The notes under the pieces are model-generated. The model saw nothing but the letters and a program-made list of their open reading frames with translations, ran no database searches and was not told the DNA's origin. Positions 42,297 through 51,022 of a DNA stretch of 64,000 nucleotides are shown here, piece after piece. Position 1 is the stretch's first letter. The number at the start of each line of letters is the position of its first letter. This stretch comes from an uncultured Winogradskyella sp. (GTDB lineage: Bacteria; Bacteroidota; Bacteroidia; Flavobacteriales; Flavobacteriaceae). The stretch covers positions 124,001 through 188,000 of the forward strand of contig NZ_CANMCZ010000004.1 of NCBI RefSeq assembly GCF_947496485.1. The letters are read 5' to 3'. Both the position numbers and the translations under genes were made by a program.

Positions 42297-44054
42297 TTAG
42301 TAGTTTTCTTTTTCTGAGAGTTGTTTGGTATATAATTCCTTGTAGTAACCATCAGTATTGACAAGACTTTCATGACTTCCCCTCTGAATAATTTTACCAT
42401 CTTCTAGAACAATTATTTTATCTGCATTTTTAGCAGATGACACTCTATGGCTTACAATTATAGTGGTTTTACCTTTAGTAAGTTTTACTAGGTTTTTGAG
42501 AATTTTTTCTTCGGTTTCAGTATCTACAGCAGATAGGCAGTCATCGAATAGTAAGATATCTGGCTTTTTTATAATTGCTCTTGCAATAGAAACACGTTGT
42601 TTTTGTCCACCAGATAAGGTAATGCCACGTTCTCCTAAAATGGTCTCATACCCTTTATTAAAACCAATGATATTTTTGTGAACTCTAGCATTTTTCGCAG
42701 CTTCTATAACTTCATCTTCGGTAGCATCTTCTTTTCCGAATTTAATGTTATTGCCAATAGTATCAGAAAATAAGAAAGCATCTTGTGGTACATAACCAAT
42801 GCTTTCTCTAAGACTAGAAAGATTTAATTCAGAAATGATGGTATTATCAACTAAAATTGAACCATTGTCTATATCATATAAACGACCTATAAGGTCTAAA
42901 ATGGTTGATTTTCCTGAGCCTGTTTTTCCTAAAATAGCTAGTGTTTCACCAGACTTTAAGGTAAAGCTCACATCTTTTAATGCCTCAATATTAGTATCTG
43001 GATATACAAAAGACACATTTTTAAACTCAATATCTCCTTTTATAGGTGTAAGCGCTTCAGCTGTGTTTTTAATATCAGGTTCGGTTTTTAAGAATTCATT
43101 AATACGTTCTTGAGATGCTTCTGCTTGCTGCACTAAAGAAGTTACCCAACCGACTGTTGCAACTGGCCAAGTCAACATATTTACATAAATTATAAATTCG
43201 GCAATAGTACCGATTTTTTCAATTTCACCATTCATGTATTGCATTCCACCAATGTATATCACTATTAAGTTACTGATACCGATTAATAAAATCATTAATG
43301 GAAAAAACAAAGCTTGTACTTTGGTAAGGTTGATTTGCTTTTGGCGATTTTCTGCTGAAAGTCCCTCAAATTCTAAATTAGTTCTAGGTTCAATACCATA
43401 AGATTTTATTACAGAAATACCACTAAATGTTTCTTGCGAATATGTAGAAAGTGTAGATAGTGATTGCTGTACAATAGTACTTCGTTTATTAATAAGTCTG
43501 CTTAGTTTATATATAGCAACAGATAGAATTGGAAGTGGTAATAAAGTATATAAAGTTAATTTAGGGGCTGTACTTGTCATATAGATTATAGCTACAGTAA
43601 ACAAAGTCACTGTATTTATAGTGTACATTAATGCTGGACCAACATACATGCGCACTTTACCAACATCTTCACTAATGCGGTTCATTAAGTCTCCTGTTCT
43701 ATTGGATTTATAAAAATTTAATGATAATACTTGGTAGTGTTGGTAGATTTCATTCTTTAAATCATATTCAATATAGCGCGATACATTTATAATAGTTTGA
43801 CGCATTAAAAAAGTGAACAAACCAGCAATAACAGCTGCTCCAATTAAATAAAGAATATTAATCATTAATTCACTTCTAAAGACTTCTTCCGTGATTATCC
43901 CATTTAAACGGTCAGAAACAACGTTAATTGATGCTCCAACAAGTCTAGGAGTAAAGAGTGCAAATATCTTGGCAACAATAGTAATAATAACGCCAATTAT
44001 GAGACGATATCTATATTTATAAAAGTATTTATTAAGATGTTTTAATGCTTTCAT
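42297..44054 (-). CDS. ABC transporter ATP-binding protein/permease
   Basis: GKTGSGKST, LSGGQKQRVSIARA, ILLFDDCLSAVD. Confidence 0.95.
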   Translation of the reverse strand: MKALKHLNKYFYKYRYRLIIGVIITIVAKIFALFTPRLVGASINVVSDRLNGIITEEVFRSELMINILYLIGAAVIAGLFTFLMRQTIINVSRYIEYDLKNEIYQHYQVLSLNFYKSNRTGDLMNRISEDVGKVRMYVGPALMYTINTVTLFTVAIIYMTSTAPKLTLYTLLPLPILSVAIYKLSRLINKRSTIVQQSLSTLSTYSQETFSGISVIKSYGIEPRTNLEFEGLSAENRQKQINLTKVQALFFPLMILLIGISNLIVIYIGGMQYMNGEIEKIGTIAEFIIYVNMLTWPVATVGWVTSLVQQAEASQERINEFLKTEPDIKNTAEALTPIKGDIEFKNVSFVYPDTNIEALKDVSFTLKSGETLAILGKTGSGKSTILDLIGRLYDIDNGSILVDNTIISELNLSSLRESIGYVPQDAFLFSDTIGNNIKFGKEDATEDEVIEAAKNARVHKNIIGFNKGYETILGERGITLSGGQKQRVSIARAIIKKPDILLFDDCLSAVDTETEEKILKNLVKLTKGKTTIIVSHRVSSAKNADKIIVLEDGKIIQRGSHESLVNTDGYYKELYTKQLSEKENY

Positions 44055-44107
44055 ATTGTATTTCGTAGGTCAAAAGTATTACGATAATCGTATTTTATAG
44101 TTAATAT

Positions 44108-44139
44108 TTTGCTAATCCTCTATTAATAATTTATTTTTG
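44108..44139 (+). promoter_or_regulatory. Bacteroidota promoter (TTTG - 20 nt - TATTTTTG)
   Basis: TTTG at 44108-44111 and TATTTTTG at 44132-44139 upstream of the dehydrogenase gene. Confidence 0.6.
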
Positions 44140-44185
44140 CACGCTGTTTTTAGATTATCTTCAAACACCCTAAAATCTAACATGC

Positions 44186-45289
44186 ATGACTTCGGAAATT
44201 ATTAATTCAAAAGACCTAAAAAAAATGGATCCAGTTTTTGGACAACATTCTTTTGACGATCATGAGCAAATTGTTTTTTGCAATGACAAAGATACTGGTT
44301 TAAAAGCTATAATTGGTATACATAATACAGTTTTAGGTCCTGCTTTAGGTGGTACCAGAATGTGGAATTATGCAAACGAGTGGGAAGCACTTAATGACGT
44401 TTTACGCTTGTCTCGTGGAATGACCTTTAAGTCTGCAATCACAGGTCTAAATCTTGGTGGAGGTAAAGCTGTTATTATAGGTGATGCTAAGACCCAAAAG
44501 ACTCCAGAATTAATGCGACGTTTTGGTGAGTTTGTACATTCCTTAGGTGGACGCTATATTACAGCTGAAGATGTTGGTATGACAACAGGAGATATGGACA
44601 CGGTAAGAGAGGTTACTCCTTATGTTACAGGTATTTCTGAAAATAAAGGTGGTGCTGGTAATCCATCACCAATAACAGCTTATGGTGTATTTATGGGAAT
44701 GAAAGCCGCTGCACAGTTTCAGTTTGGCTCTGATATCCTAGAAGATAAAAACGTATTTGTACAAGGTATTGGAAATGTGGGTGAAGCATTGGTTGAGCAT
44801 TTAGTTAATGAAGGAGCCAATGTAACTATTGACGATATTAGCCAAGAGCGCTTAGAGGAAGTACAATCTAAATATGGGGTAACCATTTACGGCGGTAATG
44901 ATATTTATAGTGAAAATATGGATATTTATGCGCCATGTGCTTTAGGAGCTACGGTTAATGATGACACCATCTACAAGTTAAATGCTAAGATTATTGCTGG
45001 AGCTGCAAACAATCAGTTAGCTGAAGAAAATAGACACGGTAAAATATTGCAAGAAAGAGGTATTGTTTACGCACCAGATTTTTTAATTAATGCAGGTGGA
45101 ATTATCAACGTGTATGCAGAGCTTGAAGACTATGGAAGACAAGAAATAATGCGTAAAACAGAAAATATTTATAACACCACACTAGAAATTTTAGACAATG
45201 CGAAGTTGAACAATGTTACTGCCCATACAGCGGCTTTGAATATTGCCAAAGCACGTATTGAAACTCGTAAAAGAGAAAATTCTAAATAA
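44186..45289 (+). CDS. Glu/Leu/Phe/Val dehydrogenase (leucine dehydrogenase-like)
   Basis: GPALGGTRMW, GLNLGGGKAVIIGD, VQGIGNVGEALVEHL, APDFLINAGGIINV. Confidence 0.92.
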   Translation: MTSEIINSKDLKKMDPVFGQHSFDDHEQIVFCNDKDTGLKAIIGIHNTVLGPALGGTRMWNYANEWEALNDVLRLSRGMTFKSAITGLNLGGGKAVIIGDAKTQKTPELMRRFGEFVHSLGGRYITAEDVGMTTGDMDTVREVTPYVTGISENKGGAGNPSPITAYGVFMGMKAAAQFQFGSDILEDKNVFVQGIGNVGEALVEHLVNEGANVTIDDISQERLEEVQSKYGVTIYGGNDIYSENMDIYAPCALGATVNDDTIYKLNAKIIAGAANNQLAEENRHGKILQERGIVYAPDFLINAGGIINVYAELEDYGRQEIMRKTENIYNTTLEILDNAKLNNVTAHTAALNIAKARIETRKRENSK

Positions 45290-45312
45290 TTTTTTTACGA
45301 TATAAATAATAG

Positions 45313-45320
45313 TATTTTTG
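45313..45320 (+). promoter_or_regulatory. Bacteroidota -7 element (TATTTTTG) upstream of nusB
   Basis: TAnnTTTG match. Confidence 0.45.
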
Positions 45321-45377
45321 CAAGGTGAGTTAAAGCTCACCTTTTTTAATAACAGATAATTAAAGTAGTTCTTATAC

Positions 45378-46322
45378 ATGCTAAGCCGAAGACACATCAG
45401 AATAAAAGTAATGCAATCTATGTACGCTTTTAAAGGTACAGAAAGTGATGATCTTTCAAAAGATGAAAAGTTTTTATTACACAGCTTAGATAGCATGTAC
45501 GATTTGTACTTATCAATTTTAGCCTTACTTACCGAACTTCATAAAAAGAGTAAGGACCATAATGAAAAATTACAAAAGAAGCTTGTAAGATCTGATTCTG
45601 ATAAAAACCCAAATACTAGATTTCAAGACAACCAACTTTTGAATCTTATTAGTAATAATAAAATGCTACAAGAGCATATTGCCAAACAGAAGCTGAATTT
45701 TTGGGATTTAGATTTTGAATATGTAGATATCCTTTTTAAAGAGATTCTAAAAAGTGATTTATATGAAACTTATAGTAATGATTCTGAAAGTTCATTTAAG
45801 AAGGATAAAGGTTTCATTTTAGATCTTTATACTGAGATTATTGCACCAAATGAAAAGTTATACGATTATTTTGAAGATAAAAAACTGACTTGGGTAGATG
45901 ATCTTCCTGTTGTAAACACAGCACTTTTAAAGGTTTTAAGAAAATTAAAATTAACATCTCCTGAAAGTTTTTTATTACCAGATTTGTATAAAGACGAAGA
46001 AGATATAGAATTTGCAAAAGACTTATTTAAGAAGACCTTGCTAAATAGTTCTAAGTTTTCAGAAGAAATTTCAGCAAAAACCACAAATTGGGACAGTGAA
46101 CGTTTAGCTAGTTTAGATGGAGTATTGTTAAAGATGGCACTTTGTGAGTTTCAAAAATTCCCATCTATTCCTTATAAGGTAACCATAAATGAATATTTAG
46201 AAGTTGCTAAAGAATATTCTACACCAAAGAGCAGCAATTTTATTAATGGAATATTAGATAAGATTGTTAAAGAGTATCAGTCTAAAAATATTCATCAAAA
46301 ATCGGGAAGAGGTCTTATGTAA
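45378..46322 (+). CDS. nusB: transcription antitermination factor NusB (long Bacteroidota form)
   Basis: LSRRHIRIKVMQSMYAF; C-terminal WDSERLASLDGVLLKMALCEFQKFPSIPYKVTINEYLEVAKEYSTPKSSNFINGILDKI. Confidence 0.93.
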   Translation: MLSRRHIRIKVMQSMYAFKGTESDDLSKDEKFLLHSLDSMYDLYLSILALLTELHKKSKDHNEKLQKKLVRSDSDKNPNTRFQDNQLLNLISNNKMLQEHIAKQKLNFWDLDFEYVDILFKEILKSDLYETYSNDSESSFKKDKGFILDLYTEIIAPNEKLYDYFEDKKLTWVDDLPVVNTALLKVLRKLKLTSPESFLLPDLYKDEEDIEFAKDLFKKTLLNSSKFSEEISAKTTNWDSERLASLDGVLLKMALCEFQKFPSIPYKVTINEYLEVAKEYSTPKSSNFINGILDKIVKEYQSKNIHQKSGRGLM

Positions 46323-46380
46323 ATTCCTACAGGTTTTTGTTAACAACGGCTTAAAAATTTTAATTGGTTGAAATAATTAC

Positions 46381-46388
46381 TACCTTTG
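46381..46388 (+). promoter_or_regulatory. Bacteroidota -7 element (TACCTTTG)
   Basis: TAnnTTTG about 45 bp upstream of the DUF1573 gene. Confidence 0.5.
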
Positions 46389-46432
46389 CAAGCTGAATAA
46401 TTTACGTAAAAAATTAATTAAAAAATAAAGTA

Positions 46433-47002
46433 ATGAAAAAAGTAATTTTAGGACTTAGTGCATTATGTATGGTAGCTTTTACGTCTTGTAAAGAAGATGC
46501 TGCTAGTAAAATTAAATCTGAAAACGTAGCAATTGCTGCAGATAGAGATGCTAACGCTGGCGATTTTCCAGTTATTGCTTTCGATAAAACAGAGCATGAT
46601 TTTGGTACTATTGCTAACGGAACTCCAGTAGAAACAACATTTACATATACAAATACTGGTAACTCAATGTTAGTGGTAAGTAATATAAAGAGTACTTGTG
46701 GATGTACTGTACCATCTAACTGGACAAAAGAAGTAGCACCAGGTCAAAAAGGTGAATTTGCAGTAAAGTTTAACGGTAAAGGAAACGGAAACAAAGTTTC
46801 TAAATCTATTACTATGACTACTAATACTGAAAAGGGTAAAGAAATTGTAAAGATTTCCGCTTTTGTAGAGAAGGATCCTAATGCGCCAGCTAAGGCTGCT
46901 GTTCCTGCTCAAAAAGCAGGTTCTGCAACGATAAATCCTTTATCTACTGCAACTCAAAAGACCTCTACACAACCAGGTCACGAAGGTCATAACCATAACT
47001 AA
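46433..47002 (+). CDS. DUF1573 domain-containing lipoprotein
   Basis: AFTSCKED lipobox; FDKTEHDFGTIANGTPVETTFTYTNTGNSMLVVSNIKSTCGCTVPSW-like repeat. Confidence 0.92.
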   Translation: MKKVILGLSALCMVAFTSCKEDAASKIKSENVAIAADRDANAGDFPVIAFDKTEHDFGTIANGTPVETTFTYTNTGNSMLVVSNIKSTCGCTVPSNWTKEVAPGQKGEFAVKFNGKGNGNKVSKSITMTTNTEKGKEIVKISAFVEKDPNAPAKAAVPAQKAGSATINPLSTATQKTSTQPGHEGHNHN

Positions 47003-47011
47003 AATATTTAG

Positions 47012-47302
47012 ATGGAAGGTATAGGATCATTTTTACCATTTATTGCCATATTCGCAGTGATGTATTTCTTTATGATTGCACCACAGATGAAACGTGCTAA
47101 ACAAGAAAAGAAATTTGCTGCTGAGTTAAAGCGTGGCGATCGTGTAATTACCAAAAGTGGTATGCACGGAAAAGTCGTAGAGCTTAATGATAAAGATAAC
47201 AGTTGTGTTATTGAAACATTAGCCGGGAAAATAAAATTTGACCGCTCTGCAATCTCTATGGAAATGAGTAGAAAATTAAATACACCAGCTGTTGTAAAAT
47301 AA
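47012..47302 (+). CDS. yajC: preprotein translocase subunit YajC
   Basis: FIAIFAVMYFFMIAPQMKRAKQEKKFAAELKRGDRVITKSGMHGKVVEL. Confidence 0.95.
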   Translation: MEGIGSFLPFIAIFAVMYFFMIAPQMKRAKQEKKFAAELKRGDRVITKSGMHGKVVELNDKDNSCVIETLAGKIKFDRSAISMEMSRKLNTPAVVK

Positions 47303-47321
47303 GCTGATTGCTTTAAAATAA

Positions 47322-47356
47322 AAAAAGACCGTTCATTACTTGAACGGTCTTTTTTT
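47322..47356. terminator. bidirectional rho-independent terminator
   Basis: AAAAAGACCGTTCA-TTACT-TGAACGGTCTTTTTTT between convergent yajC and the YdeI gene. Confidence 0.9.
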
Positions 47357-47373
47357 ATAGATTAAAACCAACA

Positions 47374-47976
47374 TCACTTATACTTATCGTTTAGTCCGCT
47401 TCCTTTTAAAATCATAGGTGTAATTTTATCTAGACGTCTTTGTTTAGTTTTCTCTCGTTTGGCTTCTGCGATGTATTCGCAGTACTCACGTTTGCAAGAT
47501 GGAGTTAGTGTATTAAAAGCACTTTTTAGTGCCACATTGTTACTTAGAGCGTCTTTTAATTCAACAGGAATTACAACAGGTTTTTTAGTTTTTGTATGGC
47601 GTACTGGCTTTATTTCTTTGCCTAATCGCTGATTTTCTATAGCTTCTTTTACATACGCTAAAACGGCAGCTTTATTAATATCTCCTTTAGTTTCAAAACG
47701 CATTTGTCGAAGTGCTTTTGTTTTATTTTCCTGAGCATTAATTAGTAGATTGTATTGATCTTTTAGAAATACTCCGTTATGAAACCACAAACAAAAATGG
47801 TTTTTAAAAGCACCAATACCTAGAACATTTTTACCATTAAGACAATACGTTGGCATACTCCATTTTACGGTTTCTTCTAGTTCTGTAGAATTTATAATTC
47901 CTCGTAAAATAGCTAATGCTTCTGCGTAATGCGGATTAATTTCTATGTATTCTTCTACCGAGTATACCTTTTTCAT
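47374..47976 (-). CDS. YdeI/OmpD-associated (DUF1801) family protein
   Basis: VKWSMPTYCLNGKNVLGIGAFKNHFCLWFHNGVFL; C-terminal LTPSCKREYCEYIAEAKREKTKQRRLDKITPMILKG. Confidence 0.9.
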   Translation of the reverse strand: MKKVYSVEEYIEINPHYAEALAILRGIINSTELEETVKWSMPTYCLNGKNVLGIGAFKNHFCLWFHNGVFLKDQYNLLINAQENKTKALRQMRFETKGDINKAAVLAYVKEAIENQRLGKEIKPVRHTKTKKPVVIPVELKDALSNNVALKSAFNTLTPSCKREYCEYIAEAKREKTKQRRLDKITPMILKGSGLNDKYK

Positions 47977-47994
47977 ATCTCTGATATTATGATT

Positions 47995-48116
47995 GTTACT
48001 AACTGTTTACGGATAGTTTAGTATTTAAATTTAGTAAATAAAAACCGAATAGAAAATCCGCGAGGATTTTTGTAAGTAAGCTGGAACTAGCCATTAATTA
48101 TACACAGTGTTAGGCA
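47995..48116. repeat. dispersed palindromic intergenic repeat, copy C (attC-like)
   Basis: TTTAGTAAATAAAAACCGAATAGAAAATCC-GCGA-GGATTTTTGTAAGTAAGCTGGAACTAGCCATTAATTATACACAGTGTTAGGC; near-identical centre to copy D. Confidence 0.85.
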
Positions 48117-48123
48117 TTGGTTT

Positions 48124-48705
48124 TTAGTTCTTATTCTCCAAATCAGAAATTAAACTTAATGTTTTTCTTCTGTTAACATCTAAATTCTTTTTATTAAAGA
48201 TGTAAGCTACAACAAAAAGAATGACTGTCGCTAAATGAAAAAACATTCGATTTTCGTCGTTAATCTCAAAATTAAATATTGTTCCATTTTTGTTTAAACC
48301 AAGCAATGCTATATTTAAAGCCGTTATTATAACTGACATATATATCAATAAATGTTTAATACTGTAATCCATTTTCTTAGTCAGGTTTTGAATGAAGTCA
48401 CGATTGTTAAAATCTGATTCATTATAAATAACTTCATATTTGCTTTTATAAAGAGGTAATAGTTTTATGAAAACACCAGTTAATAACATTATAAAGGATA
48501 TTAAATAATACTTATTTGCTAATAATTCAGAGGCTCCAATTGAACAAGCTGTTATAAGAATGATTGATACAACAATTAATTTAGTTCTTTGGTTTTGAGC
48601 GTCTCTTTCCATTTGATTTAATCTTTCAATAAGTTCATTCGATTCAAGTGTATTTGATTTTTGTTCTTGCCACATATTTTTCCATTTTATTATTTGTGTT
48701 TCCAT
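48124..48705 (-). CDS. hypothetical membrane protein, possible partner (anti-sigma) of the adjacent sigma factor
   Basis: Four predicted hydrophobic segments; starts 4 nt after the sigma gene stop on the same strand. Confidence 0.6.
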   Translation of the reverse strand: METQIIKWKNMWQEQKSNTLESNELIERLNQMERDAQNQRTKLIVVSIILITACSIGASELLANKYYLISFIMLLTGVFIKLLPLYKSKYEVIYNESDFNNRDFIQNLTKKMDYSIKHLLIYMSVIITALNIALLGLNKNGTIFNFEINDENRMFFHLATVILFVVAYIFNKKNLDVNRRKTLSLISDLENKN

Positions 48706-48709
48706 TTTC

Positions 48710-49213
48710 TTAAATTTTAGTGATTAATTTCTTCTTAATTCTGTTTATTCTCGCACCTACATTAGATGTACTAATTCCTGTTATTTCCGCTATTTCTTTG
48801 TAGGTATTATCTTCTAACAGTAAGCTAATTATTATTCTGTCTATTTCTTTTAGAGTTGAAATAGCTTGATACAATTTTTTAATCTGGTCTTGTTTGTCAG
48901 ATTCGACTACTTGAGTAGTTTCTGTTTTTAAATTATTGGGTAATAGGTTTGTTTCCCTATATTTAGATTTATTGATTTTATTTATTGATAACAGAGCAGT
49001 ATTTGTCGTTATCCTATAAACCCAAGTATTAATTGAACTTTCTTGTCTAAAACTGTCTAAACTTTTCCAAATTCTAATTAAAACTTCTTGAAATAGGTCA
49101 TCTGCATCAGCTGTATTTCCCATAAAACCTAAGCAAAGACGATAGATTTTATCTTTTAAATCTGCATAGATTTGGTCAAAATATTTTTCTTTATTTTTCA
49201 TAAAATTCAGCAA
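48710..49213 (-). CDS. ECF-type RNA polymerase sigma-70 factor
   Basis: GNTADADDLFQEVLIRIWKSLDSFRQESSINTWVYRITTNTAL; sigma4 NTYKEIAEITGISTSNVGARINRIKKKL. Confidence 0.92.
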   Translation of the reverse strand: MLNFMKNKEKYFDQIYADLKDKIYRLCLGFMGNTADADDLFQEVLIRIWKSLDSFRQESSINTWVYRITTNTALLSINKINKSKYRETNLLPNNLKTETTQVVESDKQDQIKKLYQAISTLKEIDRIIISLLLEDNTYKEIAEITGISTSNVGARINRIKKKLITKI

Positions 49214-49384
49214 AATTACTACGGTAAATCGAACTGATTTTATGAGAAGTATTAAATGATTTCTGTGTAATTATTGCTGTTTTTTTCATCTAATTTGTTT
49301 GAATGATTTACTCTTTAGATTAGCAAATGAAGTTTTTATTACACTTTTTCTTGACGTTTTTTATTCGAAGTGGTTTTCAGCTTG

Positions 49385-49521
49385 TGCCTAAAGTGTTTGT
49401 GTATGATTTCGTTGCGTGGTTTAAGCAACTAATTTAGCAAATAGAAACCGAATAGAAAATCTACGACGATTTTCGTAAGTGGGCTAGAGCTAGCAATAAA
49501 TTATATACGGTGTTAGCTACA
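49385..49521. repeat. dispersed palindromic intergenic repeat, copy D (attC-like)
   Basis: GTGTTTGTGTATGATTTCGTTGCGTGGTTTAAGCAACTAATTTAGCAAATA ... GAAAATC/GATTTTC ... GCTAGCAATAAATTATATACGGTGTTAGC; outer arms complementary. Confidence 0.87.
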
Positions 49522-49523
49522 GA

Positions 49524-50750
49524 TTAATTTACAAAATACATTTCCAAATTCCCTTTTCCTTTTGCAAAGATCTTTCCACGAGAAAGACATGTAAAGTCAT
49601 TTTTAATCTGTTCATAGGTGGATGAAGATATATTGATCTTACCTGCCTCACCAGCGGATTCTATTCTGCTGGCAGTATTTATTGTGTCTCCAAAAAGGTC
49701 GTACGCAAACTTCTTTTTACCTACAACACCTGCTACTACAGTTCCTGAATGTATCCCAACCCTCATTTTCCATTTTATTTCATGGCTTTTATTTCTCTCC
49801 TCAAGATAGGATAGCATCATTTGTGCTGCTCTAATACAGTTAGTAGCGTGATTTGTCATTTCTTTTTCAAGGCCACAAGCTGCCATATATGAATCACCAA
49901 TTGTTTCAATTTTTTCAACTTCCGTTTCTTCCATTATTTCATCGAATCGACCAAAAATATCATTGAGTTCATTGACCAAAGTGATTGCCGATATGGATGC
50001 TACAAGCTTCGTAAAATTTTCAAAATCAGTAAATAGTACAGTGATATTCTTATGTCTTTTAGGAATTGTTTTACCGCTTTCTTTTAAGTCTCTGATTATG
50101 TTTGCTGGTAGAATATTATGCAGAAGGTCATCTGATTTTTTCTGTTCAGCCATTAAAGATTCCTCTGATTTATCAATTAGAACAGACAAACTGGATATGA
50201 GTATGAGGCAAATGAATCCAGTAATACTGATATTAACTATTTGCGATATGTAAGAATCTAATCCGTCAAAATGAGCTGTTATATTTGATTGAAATATTAC
50301 AGTAATAATCAAAGTCAGGCAAGCTAGAATACTAAATACACGGGCTATATCCCTTGCCTTTCTAGGGAAAGTCATGTATGGTAGGATAATAATCAGAAAA
50401 CAAACGATTGCAACGCCAGAGGAATATCCCAACAAATAAAGAAACAAGATAACAGACATATAAGATGCCAGAATAAGCCATATGGAAGCTAGGACCCGCC
50501 ACCCTTTCCTGTTGAAAATTAAGGCCATAAGAAACATTAAACCCAACAAAGCATTACTCCCATAAATCACCAATTCGTCTGTGAGAAACAATGCAATTAG
50601 CATCCAAATTACATTATAAATTACACCTAAAATCGAAGCGATATTCGTTACGCGCAAATATCTGATTTCAGTATAGGAAGAGTTATAATTAGCACCAATG
50701 TCAACCATTCTTTGAAAAAATCCAGATTTTTTTTTATCATAAGTTGACAT
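49524..50750 (-). CDS. membrane-bound class III adenylate/guanylate cyclase
   Basis: N-terminal TM region; ITVLFTDFENFT, VEKIETIGDSYMA, RVGIHSGTVVAGVVG, AYDLFGDTINTASRIES: catalytic residues intact. Confidence 0.92.
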   Translation of the reverse strand: MSTYDKKKSGFFQRMVDIGANYNSSYTEIRYLRVTNIASILGVIYNVIWMLIALFLTDELVIYGSNALLGLMFLMALIFNRKGWRVLASIWLILASYMSVILFLYLLGYSSGVAIVCFLIIILPYMTFPRKARDIARVFSILACLTLIITVIFQSNITAHFDGLDSYISQIVNISITGFICLILISSLSVLIDKSEESLMAEQKKSDDLLHNILPANIIRDLKESGKTIPKRHKNITVLFTDFENFTKLVASISAITLVNELNDIFGRFDEIMEETEVEKIETIGDSYMAACGLEKEMTNHATNCIRAAQMMLSYLEERNKSHEIKWKMRVGIHSGTVVAGVVGKKKFAYDLFGDTINTASRIESAGEAGKINISSSTYEQIKNDFTCLSRGKIFAKGKGNLEMYFVN

Positions 50751-50790
50751 AAGCTCTTCTTAATTTCTATGGATTATTCTCGTATTCTAT

Positions 50791-50800
50791 TGTAGCTAAC
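50791..50800. repeat. 10-bp partner (TGTAGCTAAC) of the copy D terminus (GTTAGCTACA, 49512-49521)
   Basis: Perfect 10-bp inverted repeat flanking the cyclase gene. Confidence 0.75.
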
Positions 50801-50889
50801 GCTTAAAAATAATTTAATTATTAAAGATATATATATATTCTTACGAATAAAGTAATTCCGTGTATTATAATAGTTAAAGATGTAAACAA

Positions 50890-50949
50890 ATGGTCATTTT
50901 GTATATCAAAAAATTAGGTATATTTCTATATGATATACAAAATGAACAT
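50890..50949. repeat. long inverted repeat (15-bp perfect core, 18/19 overall, 22-nt spacer)
   Basis: TCATTTTGTATATCA (50894-50908) versus TGATATACAAAATGA (50931-50945). Confidence 0.85.
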
Positions 50950-51022
50950 AATATTTTTGGTGTATAAATATTTGCATATTACTTAGCCATATTTATAAAC
51001 TAAGTAGAACTTTTATTGTGAT

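Noticed and set aside
47374-48003. YdeI gene as a complete cassette
   Set aside because: It follows the GTTAGTAAC end of repeat C, but no matching repeat or complementary core lies between its stop and the terminator at 47322-47356.
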